The notes under the pieces are model-generated. The model was not told where the DNA came from. It saw only the letters and a list, made by a program, of their open reading frames with translations, and ran no database searches. From Microbispora oryzae (GTDB taxonomy: Bacteria > Actinomycetota > Actinomycetes > Streptosporangiales > Streptosporangiaceae): a stretch of 64,000 nucleotides of DNA. The DNA is taken from positions 62,001-126,000 of the forward strand of contig NZ_JAFCNB010000009.1 in NCBI RefSeq assembly GCF_017896165.1, in the 5' to 3' direction. The position numbers and the translations under genes are program-made. This document shows, one piece after another, positions 8,404 through 16,362 of the stretch (the stretch's first letter is position 1; every line of letters starts with the position of its first letter).

Positions 8404-10784
8404 CCACCGGTCTCTTCGGCGAGCCCGTCCGGCGGCGGGAGGACGCCAGGCTCGTCACCGGGCGGGGCCGCTACCTGGACGACCTCGGCGCCGGCGCGCT
8501 GGCCGCCGCTTTCGTCCGGTCGCCGCACGCCCACGCGCGGATCCTCGACGTCGACGTCTCCGCCGCTCTCGACGTCGACGGCCTGGTCGCCGTCTACACC
8601 TGGGAGGACCTGCCCGGCCGGCTGGCCGAGCCGCTGCCACTGCTGATCCCGCACCCGGCGCTCACCCACGGCCGTACGGCGTACCCCCTGGCCCGCGAGA
8701 TCGTCCGGCACGTCGGCGAGCCGGTCGTCATGGTCGTGGCCCGCGACCGTTACCTGGCCGAGGACGCCTGCGCGCTCATCCGGGTCGACTACGAGATCCT
8801 CAAGCCCGTCGTCGGGGTCGAGCAGGCCGCCGAGGGCGTCAATCTGGTGCACGACGACGTGCCGGGCAACCTGGGCGCCCACCTGGTGCAGGAGGTGCCC
8901 TCCCCGTCGGGCGTGTCCGCCCGGCAGGCCGTCGACACCGCCCCCCATCGGCTGGAGTTCCGGCTCGACATCGAGCGGAGCGCGAGCATGCCGCTCGAAG
9001 GGCGCGGCGTGTACGCCCGGTGGGACGCCGACGACCAGTCGCTGCGGGTCCACTCCTCCACGCAGACCTCCACCAGCGTCCGGATGGCGATCGCCGCGAA
9101 GCTGGGCCTGCCGCCGACGAAGGTCGAGGTGATCGCGCCCGACGTCGGGGGCGGCTTCGGCGTCAAGATCGTGCACCCGTGGCCGGAGGAGGTCCTGGTG
9201 CCGTGGGCGGCCCGGCTGCTGAACCGCGAGATCAAGTGGGCCGAGGACCGGCGGGAGCACTTCGTCTCGTCGGCCCACGAGCGCGGCCAGGTGCAGCACG
9301 TGCGGGCGGGCTTCGACGACGACGGCCGGTTGCTCGGCCTCGAGGTGACCATCCTCCACGACCACGGCGCGTACACGCCGTACGGGATCATCGTCCCGAT
9401 CATCACCTCGACCCAGCTGCTCGGGCCGTACAAGGTGGGGGCGTACCGGGTCGAGTTCTCCTCGATCTACACCAACACCGTGCAGGTCACGCCGTACCGC
9501 GGGGCCGGCCGCCCGCAGGGCGTGTTCTGCATGGAGCGCACGATGGACAAGATCGCGGCCTACCTGGGCAAGGACCGCACGGAGGTCCGCGCGGCCAACT
9601 TCATCCAGCCCGGCGAGTTCCCCTACGACCAGGGCCTGACCTTCCAGGACGGCCGGCCGCTGATCTACGACAGCGGAGACTACCCGGAGTCGCTCCGGAT
9701 GCTGAAGGAGCTGATCGGCTGGGACGACTTCCCCGCCGCGAAGGCCGCGGCCGCCGCCGAGGGCCGCAGGCTCGGCATCGGGGTCGGCTGCTACGTCGAG
9801 GGCACCGGCGTCGGGCCGTACGAGGGCGGGCACGTCCAGATCACCTCCGACGGCCGGGTGCACGTGTCGACCGGCCTCACCTCGCAGGGGCAGGGTCACG
9901 AGACCGTGTTCGCGCAGATCGCGGCCACCGAGCTCGGCGTGCCCCTGGAGAAGGTGTCCGTGGTCACCGGCGACACCCGCAGATTCGGGTACGCCGTGGG
10001 CACCTTCGCCTCCCGGGCGGCGGTCATGAGCGGCAACGCCATCGCCCTCGCCTGCCGCAAGGTCAGGGAGAAGGCCCTGCGGATCGCCTCGGAGGCCCTG
10101 GAGGCCGACCCCCGCGACCTGGAGATCACCGACGGGGTCGTCCACGTCGCGGGGGCGCCGTCGGCCTCGATCCCGCTCGCCACGGTCGCCGTGCTGGCCA
10201 ACCCGCTCAGGTACGCGTTCGACGAGGAGTCGCGGCGGGCCACCCAGTTCGCCGGGACCGCCGACCCCGACCGGCCGCCGATGGACGAGGGCGAGGAGCC
10301 GGGCCTGGAGGGACGGGACTTCTACTCACCCGTCCGTTCGACCTTCGCCTCCGGCATGCACGCGGCCATCGTGGAGACCGATCCCGACACCGCCGAGATC
10401 AGGATCCTGCGGTACGCCGTCGTGCACGACTGCGGCCGGCTGATCAACCCGATGATCGTGGAGGGGCAGATCCACGGGGGAGTGGCCCAGGGCGTCGGCG
10501 GCGCCCTTTACGAGAAGATGGTCTACGACGAGCACGGCCAGCTGCTCAACGCCTCGTTCATGGACTTCCTCATGCCGTACGCGACGGAGATCCCGCGGAT
10601 CGAGACGGCCCACCTGGAGACCCCGTCGCCGCTGAACCCCCTCGGCATCAAGGGCGCGGGCGAGGCGGGCGTCATCCCGGTGTCCGCCGTCGTCGCCGCC
10701 GCGATCGAGGACGCCGAGGGCCTGACCGTGGACCGCATGCCCATCTCGCCATCCGACCTGTGGGAGCTCCGCCGCGGCGGCTGA
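8400..10784 (+). CDS. Xanthine dehydrogenase family, molybdenum-binding subunit
   Basis: A 794-residue large subunit with the N-terminal a/b hammerhead domain and C-terminal molybdopterin domains. The active-site loop reads PYRGAGR at about residues 365-371, and the catalytic glutamate is in GAGEAG at residue 755. The YRGAGR loop is the form seen in xanthine/aldehyde oxidoreductase relatives, not the AYRCSFR of true aerobic CO dehydrogenases. Coupled to the 2Fe-2S subunit by an ATGA overlap. With PucR and a nucleobase permease nearby, hydroxylation of hypoxanthine/xanthine is the best guess, but other N-heterocycles are possible. Confidence 0.92.
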   Translation: MTTGLFGEPVRRREDARLVTGRGRYLDDLGAGALAAAFVRSPHAHARILDVDVSAALDVDGLVAVYTWEDLPGRLAEPLPLLIPHPALTHGRTAYPLAREIVRHVGEPVVMVVARDRYLAEDACALIRVDYEILKPVVGVEQAAEGVNLVHDDVPGNLGAHLVQEVPSPSGVSARQAVDTAPHRLEFRLDIERSASMPLEGRGVYARWDADDQSLRVHSSTQTSTSVRMAIAAKLGLPPTKVEVIAPDVGGGFGVKIVHPWPEEVLVPWAARLLNREIKWAEDRREHFVSSAHERGQVQHVRAGFDDDGRLLGLEVTILHDHGAYTPYGIIVPIITSTQLLGPYKVGAYRVEFSSIYTNTVQVTPYRGAGRPQGVFCMERTMDKIAAYLGKDRTEVRAANFIQPGEFPYDQGLTFQDGRPLIYDSGDYPESLRMLKELIGWDDFPAAKAAAAAEGRRLGIGVGCYVEGTGVGPYEGGHVQITSDGRVHVSTGLTSQGQGHETVFAQIAATELGVPLEKVSVVTGDTRRFGYAVGTFASRAAVMSGNAIALACRKVREKALRIASEALEADPRDLEITDGVVHVAGAPSASIPLATVAVLANPLRYAFDEESRRATQFAGTADPDRPPMDEGEEPGLEGRDFYSPVRSTFASGMHAAIVETDPDTAEIRILRYAVVHDCGRLINPMIVEGQIHGGVAQGVGGALYEKMVYDEHGQLLNASFMDFLMPYATEIPRIETAHLETPSPLNPLGIKGAGEAGVIPVSAVVAAAIEDAEGLTVDRMPISPSDLWELRRGG

Positions 10785-10811
10785 GTCAGCGGAGGGAGCG
10801 AGACCCGGCGG

Positions 10812-11801
10812 TCACCCGGCCGGGCGCGTGCCCGCCGCGCCGCCCGGCCGTCCCTCCGCGAAGACCGGCCGGGCGTCCGCGGGGGCGGGCCGCGCGGGCG
10901 CGGTGAGCCGCCGGCGGAAGACCCAGTAGGTCCACGCCTGGTAGAGCAGCACGCCGGGCAGGGCGACGACGCCGATCCAGGTCAGCACCCGCAGCGTGTA
11001 CGGAGCCGAGGCCGCCTCGGCCAGCGTGAGCCCGGGGAGCGGGGCACTCGCCAGGGCGCCGAACAGGGTGGCGGTGGCCGCGGCGATCGCCGCGGAGGTG
11101 GCGGCGAAGGCCCACCCCTCCCTGCGCCGTCCGATGAGGGCGGCCCCGCCGGCGAGCGCGGCCATGGCGAGCAGGGCGGTTCCCCACGCCCAGGAGGGGC
11201 CGTGGTGGCCGGGGACGGCCGGCAGGGCGAGGGCCGCCACCGGGATCGAGGCGGCCGAGGCCGCCAGGGCGGCTCGCCGGGCCCGTTCCCGCACCGGGCC
11301 CTCCGTCTTGAGCGCGACGAAGACGCCGCCGTGCACGAGGGTCACCGTCAGCGACAGCGCGCCGCCGAGCGCGGCCGCCGCGGGCGTGCCGTACAGCGCC
11401 GCGCCGAAGATCGCACCCCACAGGACGGCGGGCAGCGCGCTGCCCGCCGCGACGGCCGCGTCGCACAGCGCCCGCTCCCTGGGGGAGGCGACCTTGCCGC
11501 GCCACTCCAGGCCCACGCCGCGCACCACCAGCCCGGCGATCACCAGGAACAGCGGCAGGTAGAAGCCGCTGAGCAGGCCCGAGTACCAGGCGGGGAAGGC
11601 CGCGAACATGGCGCCCACCGCTGTTACCAGCCACACCTCGTTGCCGTCCCAGACCGGGCCGATGGTCCCGAGGACCTGTCCGCGTTCGGCCTCCGACCGC
11701 GACAGCAGGGGCGCCAGCATGCCCACCCCGAAGTCGAATCCCTCCAGCACGAAGTAGCCCGTCCAGAGGAAGGCGATCACTGTGAACCAGAACGTCGTCA
11801 T
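10812..11801 (-). CDS. cydB: Cytochrome bd ubiquinol/menaquinol oxidase subunit II
   Basis: A 329-residue membrane protein with the CydB hallmarks GFDFGVGML near the N-terminus and PVWDGNEVWL shortly after, then about eight to nine hydrophobic helices. It pairs with CydA to form the cytochrome bd quinol:O2 oxidoreductase. The ATG at 11801 lies 11 bases after the cydA stop. The cydDC exporter genes needed for assembly in many bacteria are not next to it. Its 3' end converges on the molybdenum hydroxylase operon with a gap of only 27 bases. Confidence 0.93.
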   Translation of the reverse strand: MTTFWFTVIAFLWTGYFVLEGFDFGVGMLAPLLSRSEAERGQVLGTIGPVWDGNEVWLVTAVGAMFAAFPAWYSGLLSGFYLPLFLVIAGLVVRGVGLEWRGKVASPRERALCDAAVAAGSALPAVLWGAIFGAALYGTPAAAALGGALSLTVTLVHGGVFVALKTEGPVRERARRAALAASAASIPVAALALPAVPGHHGPSWAWGTALLAMAALAGGAALIGRRREGWAFAATSAAIAAATATLFGALASAPLPGLTLAEAASAPYTLRVLTWIGVVALPGVLLYQAWTYWVFRRRLTAPARPAPADARPVFAEGRPGGAAGTRPAG

Positions 11802-11812
11802 CGCGGTGCTCC

Positions 11813-13255
11813 TCAGTACATGAGGGTCGGCGTGAGCCGGGTCGCGCCCGGCTCCTCGGCGGCGGGGACGGCCGGCGCGGGCCGCTCCGGCCCGGCCTTG
11901 ACGTGGCGCACGAGGAGCACGCCCTCGGCCACGGCGAGCACGCCGTACAGGACGGTGAAGGCGGCCAGGGTGACGGCGACCTCCGTCAGGCTGACGGAGG
12001 GCGAGACGCTCGCCGCGGTCATGAGTTCGCCCTGGACGGTCCACGGCTGGCGGCCGATCTCGCTGAGCAGCCAGCCCGCGACGATCGCCGCGGTCGGCAG
12101 CGGGAGCGCGAACACGGCCGCCCGGGCGAGCCAGGCGGGCACCGGCCGTGCCGTACGGGCCCCGCGGCGTCCCCCGCCGCGTCGCGTGAGCCACAGCGCG
12201 AGCACGGCCAGGCCGACCGTGGTCATGCCGAACCCGATCATCACCCGGAACGACCAGAAGACGACGGGGACGTCGGGCGTGTAGTCGGCCGGCCCGAACG
12301 TCTTCGCGTACCTGGCCTGGATGTCGTCGATGCCCTGGACGGTCGCCCCCGGGTCGTGGGCCGCGAGGAGACTGAGCAGCCCGGGGACCTCCACACCCGG
12401 CACGACGGAGAACGGCGCGCCGGCCGTGTCGTGCCGCAGGCCCTCGGCCGCGGCGAGCTTCATCGGCTGCTGCTCGTGCAGCAGCCGCCCCGATGTGTCG
12501 CCGGTGGCCGCCACGACCACGCCCGCGATCGCCGTCATCACCAGCGCGGCACGGAGGCTGGTCCGCCACATGCCCCGCTCCTCGCCGCCTCCGGCCGCGC
12601 GCCGCGTCCGGCGGGGAAGCAGGGTGAGCCCGCGCTCGCGCAGCACGCGGTAGCCGCTGACCGCGATCACGAAGCCGCCGGCCACCACGAACGACCCCGC
12701 GACCACGTGGGGAACCTGGGCGACGGCAGTGGAGTTGGTCAGCACGGCCCACAGGTCGGTCATCCGGGCCCGGCCGCCGACGACCTCGTACCCGACCGGG
12801 TGCTTCATCCAGGCGTTGGCCGCGAGGATGAAGTACGCCGACATGTTGGAGCCGATCACGGCGGCCCACAGGCAGGCGAGGTGGACCCGCCTGGGCAGGC
12901 GATCCCAGCCGAAGATCCACAGTCCGAGGAAGGTCGACTCCAGGAAGAACGCGAGCAGCGCCTCCAGGGCCAGCGGCGCCCCGAAGACGTCGCCCACGAA
13001 GGTGGAGTACTCGCTCCAGTTCATCCCGAACTGGAACTCCTGCACGAGCCCGGTCACCACGCCCATCGCGAAGTTGATCAGGAAGAGCTTGCCGAAGAAC
13101 TTGGTGAGAGTGAGGTAGTGCGGTTTGTCCGTCCGGTGCCATGCCGTCTGGAGTCCGGCGACGAAGACGCCGAGCCCGATCGTGAGGGGTACGAAGAGAA
13201 AGTGGTAGACGGTGGTGACCCCGAACTGCCACCGTGCCAGGTCAAGCGCGTCCAT
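11813..13255 (-). CDS. cydA: Cytochrome bd ubiquinol/menaquinol oxidase subunit I
   Basis: A 480-residue protein starting MDALDLARWQFG, with the conserved N-terminal haem-ligand histidine in VYHFLFVPLTIG and the GRQPW motif at about residue 400, which marks the quinol-binding side. The Q-loop is of the short type usual in Gram-positive bacteria. Together with CydB it reduces O2 at high affinity and without proton pumping. The ATG at 13255 opens the operon, and its promoter region carries paired CTAC-N5-GTAG dyads described separately. Confidence 0.95.
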   Translation of the reverse strand: MDALDLARWQFGVTTVYHFLFVPLTIGLGVFVAGLQTAWHRTDKPHYLTLTKFFGKLFLINFAMGVVTGLVQEFQFGMNWSEYSTFVGDVFGAPLALEALLAFFLESTFLGLWIFGWDRLPRRVHLACLWAAVIGSNMSAYFILAANAWMKHPVGYEVVGGRARMTDLWAVLTNSTAVAQVPHVVAGSFVVAGGFVIAVSGYRVLRERGLTLLPRRTRRAAGGGEERGMWRTSLRAALVMTAIAGVVVAATGDTSGRLLHEQQPMKLAAAEGLRHDTAGAPFSVVPGVEVPGLLSLLAAHDPGATVQGIDDIQARYAKTFGPADYTPDVPVVFWSFRVMIGFGMTTVGLAVLALWLTRRGGGRRGARTARPVPAWLARAAVFALPLPTAAIVAGWLLSEIGRQPWTVQGELMTAASVSPSVSLTEVAVTLAAFTVLYGVLAVAEGVLLVRHVKAGPERPAPAVPAAEEPGATRLTPTLMY

Positions 13256-13279
13256 GTCCCCCTCGCGGGTACCTGAGCT

Positions 13280-13322
13280 CTACGGGCTGTAGTTCTATTT
13301 CAAGTAGTACTACGACTTGTAG
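13280..13322. promoter_or_regulatory. Paired CTAC-N5-GTAG dyads upstream of cydA (putative BlaI/CopY-family operator)
   Basis: CTACGGGCTGTAG (13280-13292) and CTACGACTTGTAG (13310-13322) are two 13-base dyads with identical arms, exactly 30 bases (about three helical turns) apart. A perfect palindrome GTAGTACTAC (13304-13313) overlaps the second. They start 25 bases upstream of the cydA start codon. Arms of this form resemble BlaI/MecI operators, which contain CTAC-N4-GTAG. The assignment to that family is inference; no such regulator is in the window. Confidence 0.5.
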
Positions 13323-13406
13323 AGCAACGGGTGCCCGGCGGCCCGCGAAAGAATGCGACCTTGGTCACATCGGGGTCCGCGAGCCCGCGGCAGGGCCCCC
13401 GATGTG

Positions 13407-13446
13407 AACATCTGCGGGATCGCGGCGCGCCGCGGGGGCAGATGTT
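13407..13446. repeat. 40-base inverted repeat with nested palindrome
   Basis: AACATCTGC (13407-13415) and GCAGATGTT (13438-13446) are perfect inverted arms flanking the self-complementary core CGCGGCGCGCCGCG (13421-13434), so nearly all of the 40 bases can pair. It lies 54 bases upstream of the CoxG-like gene in the divergent cydA/coxG region. The left arm is also part of GATGTGAACATC, another dyad. It could be an operator or a leader hairpin for the plus-strand gene. Confidence 0.5.
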
Positions 13447-13500
13447 GCCGTTCTCCCTCTCGTGGTGATTGCCTAGGGTGCTCGGCATCGGAGGTGGCCC

Positions 13501-14187
13501 ATGAAGGTCGTCGGCAGTGCACTGCTCGGGGTGGAGCGCAAGCGGGTGTGGGACGCCCTCCAGGACCCGGCCGTCCTGGTGCGGACGATCCCCGGTTGCC
13601 AGCGGCTCGAGGCGGTCGGCGACGACGTCTACGCGATGACGGTCACGGCGGGAGTCGCCTCGATCAAGGGCGTCTACCAGGGCGAGATAGTCCTGGCCGA
13701 GCCCGAGGAGCCGAGGCGGTTCACGCTCAGGGCGCGGGGCCAGGGCGCTCCCGGCACGGTCGAGGCGACCGTGAGCGTACGGCTGAGCGAGGCCGAGGGC
13801 GGCACGAGGGTCGAATACGACGCCGACGCCGTGGTGGGCGGCATGATCGGCGGAGTGGGCCAGCGCCTGCTCGGCTCGGTGGCCAAACGGACCGCCGGAG
13901 AGTTCTTCGCCGCGGTCGAACGGCACCTGAGATCCGCCGCCCTGGCGCCCGCCGCACCCGTGCAGGTCGGGGGGCTGGCCGCGGTGCCGACCCACGAGCA
14001 GGTCCAGGAGCCGGTACAGGGGCCGGTACAGGGGCCGCGGGTGTTCGCCAGGGAGGAGCCGGTGAAGGCGCCCCGGCCGGGCGTACCCGCCTGGACCATG
14101 CTGGCCGCCTTCGGCATGGGCTCGGCCGTCGCGCTCGGCAGCGCGGTGATCGGCTGGCTGCTCGGCCGTTCCGCGCGGCGGCGCTAA
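13501..14187 (+). CDS. CoxG-like SRPBCC protein with C-terminal membrane anchor
   Basis: A 228-residue protein. Residues 1-145 match the CO dehydrogenase subunit G (CoxG, SRPBCC/START fold) family: VWDALQDPAVLVRTIPGC at the N-terminus and a closing helix with FFAAVERHL. A Gln/Pro-rich linker with a repeated VQGP unit follows, then one hydrophobic helix (about residues 199-220) ending in RSARRR, consistent with a membrane anchor. CoxG recruits CO dehydrogenase to the membrane in Oligotropha, and CoxG-like proteins accompany many molybdenum hydroxylases; the one encoded by 6869-10784 is an obvious candidate partner although cydAB lies between. Confidence 0.85.
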   Translation: MKVVGSALLGVERKRVWDALQDPAVLVRTIPGCQRLEAVGDDVYAMTVTAGVASIKGVYQGEIVLAEPEEPRRFTLRARGQGAPGTVEATVSVRLSEAEGGTRVEYDADAVVGGMIGGVGQRLLGSVAKRTAGEFFAAVERHLRSAALAPAAPVQVGGLAAVPTHEQVQEPVQGPVQGPRVFAREEPVKAPRPGVPAWTMLAAFGMGSAVALGSAVIGWLLGRSARRR

Positions 14188-14298
14188 GCCGTCCCTGTCG
14201 CCGTAATAACCGTAATAGTCAGGGTCTGACGACGGAGGGGCGATTATTCGGCAGGGTGCGCCGATTCCGGCTCTCGGTCGTGCTCGATAGACAGGAAC

Positions 14299-16362
14299 AT
14301 GCCCAGCGTCCGCATCGGAGTCGACACCGGAGGCACCTTCACCGACGTGGTGCTCGTCGACGAGGAATCCGGTCAGATCATCACGACCAAGACTCCGTCG
14401 ACGCCCGCCGATCCGGCCGACGGATTCCTGGCGGGCGTCCGCAAGGTGCTGCGGGCGCACGGGACACCCGGCACGGCGTTGGACACTGCGGCGGACACTG
14501 CGGCGGTCGCCGCGATCGTGCACGGCACCACGGTGGCGACCAACCAGCTGCTCGAGGACCGGCCGGACGGCACCTCCCATCTGGGGTTCGTTACCACCGA
14601 GGGCTTCGAGTTCGTCCTGGAGATCGCCCGGCAGAGCGTGCCCGACGGATACGGCAACTCATACTTCTGGGTCAAACCACCGAGGATCGTGCCCGTTCAC
14701 CGCGTCCGCACGGTCGGCGGCCGGCTCGACCACCTGGGCCGGGAGGTCCGGCCGTTCGACGAGGAGGGCGCCGCGGCGGCGGCCCGGTGGTTCCGGGAGA
14801 ACGGCGTCACCGCGGTCGGCGTCTGTCTCCTCCACTCCTACGCCAACCCCGCGCACGAACGCCGCATGCGGGAGGTGCTGGAGCGCGAGCACCCCGCCGC
14901 CGTCGTGTCCCTGTCCAGCGACGTCCTGCGGGAGTACCGGGAGTACGAACGTTCGGTGACCACGCTGGTCGACGCCGCCGTGAAGCCGGTCATGCGGCGC
15001 TACATCACCGGCCTGTCCGACCGGCTCGGCCGGAGCTTCCTGGTCATGAAGAGCAACGGCGGCGTCCTGTCGGCGGCGGAGGTGGTGAAGCAGCCGATCA
15101 CCACCGTCCTGTCGGGCCCCGCCGCCGGCGCCCTCGGGGCCGCGCTGATCGCGGGTACGGCCGGGCACCCCAGCGTGATCACGCTCGACGGCGGCGGCAC
15201 CTCCACCGACGTGGCCGTGGTCGTCGACGGCGAGCCGTCCCTGACCACCGAGGGGAGCATCGGCCGCTATCCCTGCAAGATCCCAATGATCGACATCGTG
15301 ACGGTGGGAGCGGGCGGAGGATCCATCGCCTGGATCTCGCCCGAGGGGACGCTCAAGGTGGGGCCCAGGTCGGCCGGCGCGGATCCCGGCCCGATCTGCT
15401 ACGGCAGGGGCGGCGCCGAGGTCACCGTCACCGACGCCCACGTCTTCCTCGGCCGGGTGCCGCCGCACCTGCTGGGCGGCGAGATCGCCCTCGACGCGGC
15501 GGCGGCCCGGGCGGGCATCGAGGCGCTGGCCGGCGAGCTCGGCCTCACGCCCGAGCGCTGCGCCACCGGCATCCTGGAGATCAGCACGTTCAACCAGGCG
15601 AACGCGATCCGCCAGATCACCGTCAAGCGCGGCCTCGACGTGCGCGACTTCCCCCTGGTCGCCTTCGGCGGCTCCGGGCCGCTGCTGGCCTGCCGCCTCC
15701 TCGACGTCCTCGGCCTGCCCGCCGCGATCGTGCCGCCTGACCCGGGGAACGTGTCGGCGTTCGGCCTGCTCACCGTGGACGTGAAGAACGACTACGTGCG
15801 CACCCACGTCTCCCGAGACCCCTCGGCCGACACGCTCCGCGAGATCGTCACCGAGCTGGAGGCCGAGGCCGCGGCCGCGCTCGACCGCGAGGGCTTCACC
15901 GACCACGGCTACGCGCGCAGCGCCGACCTGCGCTACTACGGTCAGGCGTACGAGGTGCGGGTGCCGGCCCCGGACGGCCCGGTCGACGACGCCTGGCGCG
16001 CGGCCGTCGCCGGCCGCTTCCACCGCGAACACGAGCGCCTCTACGGGTACGCCTACCCCGGCGACGATCGGCACGCCGTCGAGTGGGTCAACCTCCGGGT
16101 GTCCGGGATCGGCCCGATCGCCCGGCCGTGCGTCGCGCGACGGCCCGCGCAGATCCACGAGCCCAGCCCGATCGCCACCCGCGACGTCTTCTACGAGCGG
16201 TGGGGCCGCACGGTCGTCTACCGGCGCAGGGACCTCGGCGCCGGGGCGGAGGTGCGGGGCCCCGCGGTGATCGAGGAGTACGGCTCGACCCTCCCGGTCC
16301 ACCCGGGATTCACGGCGACCATGGACGACTACGGCAACCTCGTGGTGGTGAGCGACCGATGA
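14299..16362 (+). CDS. Hydantoinase/oxoprolinase family protein, subunit A (HyuA)
   Basis: A 687-residue protein with the N-terminal hydantoinase A/oxoprolinase ATP-binding core: GVDTGGTFTDVV at residues 6-17, HGTTVATNQLL near residue 75, SGPAAGALGA and the DGGGTSTDVAVV segment. Members of this family use ATP to open cyclic amides (5-oxoproline, hydantoins) or to carboxylate ketones. It overlaps the HyuB start by four bases, so the two subunits are made together. The substrate cannot be read from sequence; the surrounding purine and pyrimidine-type genes favour a hydantoin-like ring. Confidence 0.88.
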   Translation: MPSVRIGVDTGGTFTDVVLVDEESGQIITTKTPSTPADPADGFLAGVRKVLRAHGTPGTALDTAADTAAVAAIVHGTTVATNQLLEDRPDGTSHLGFVTTEGFEFVLEIARQSVPDGYGNSYFWVKPPRIVPVHRVRTVGGRLDHLGREVRPFDEEGAAAAARWFRENGVTAVGVCLLHSYANPAHERRMREVLEREHPAAVVSLSSDVLREYREYERSVTTLVDAAVKPVMRRYITGLSDRLGRSFLVMKSNGGVLSAAEVVKQPITTVLSGPAAGALGAALIAGTAGHPSVITLDGGGTSTDVAVVVDGEPSLTTEGSIGRYPCKIPMIDIVTVGAGGGSIAWISPEGTLKVGPRSAGADPGPICYGRGGAEVTVTDAHVFLGRVPPHLLGGEIALDAAAARAGIEALAGELGLTPERCATGILEISTFNQANAIRQITVKRGLDVRDFPLVAFGGSGPLLACRLLDVLGLPAAIVPPDPGNVSAFGLLTVDVKNDYVRTHVSRDPSADTLREIVTELEAEAAAALDREGFTDHGYARSADLRYYGQAYEVRVPAPDGPVDDAWRAAVAGRFHREHERLYGYAYPGDDRHAVEWVNLRVSGIGPIARPCVARRPAQIHEPSPIATRDVFYERWGRTVVYRRRDLGAGAEVRGPAVIEEYGSTLPVHPGFTATMDDYGNLVVVSDR

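Noticed and set aside
8400-10784. Aerobic carbon monoxide dehydrogenase large subunit
   Set aside because: The active-site loop is YRGAGR, not AYRCSFR, and the neighbours are purine-type genes; the broader xanthine dehydrogenase family is the safer call.
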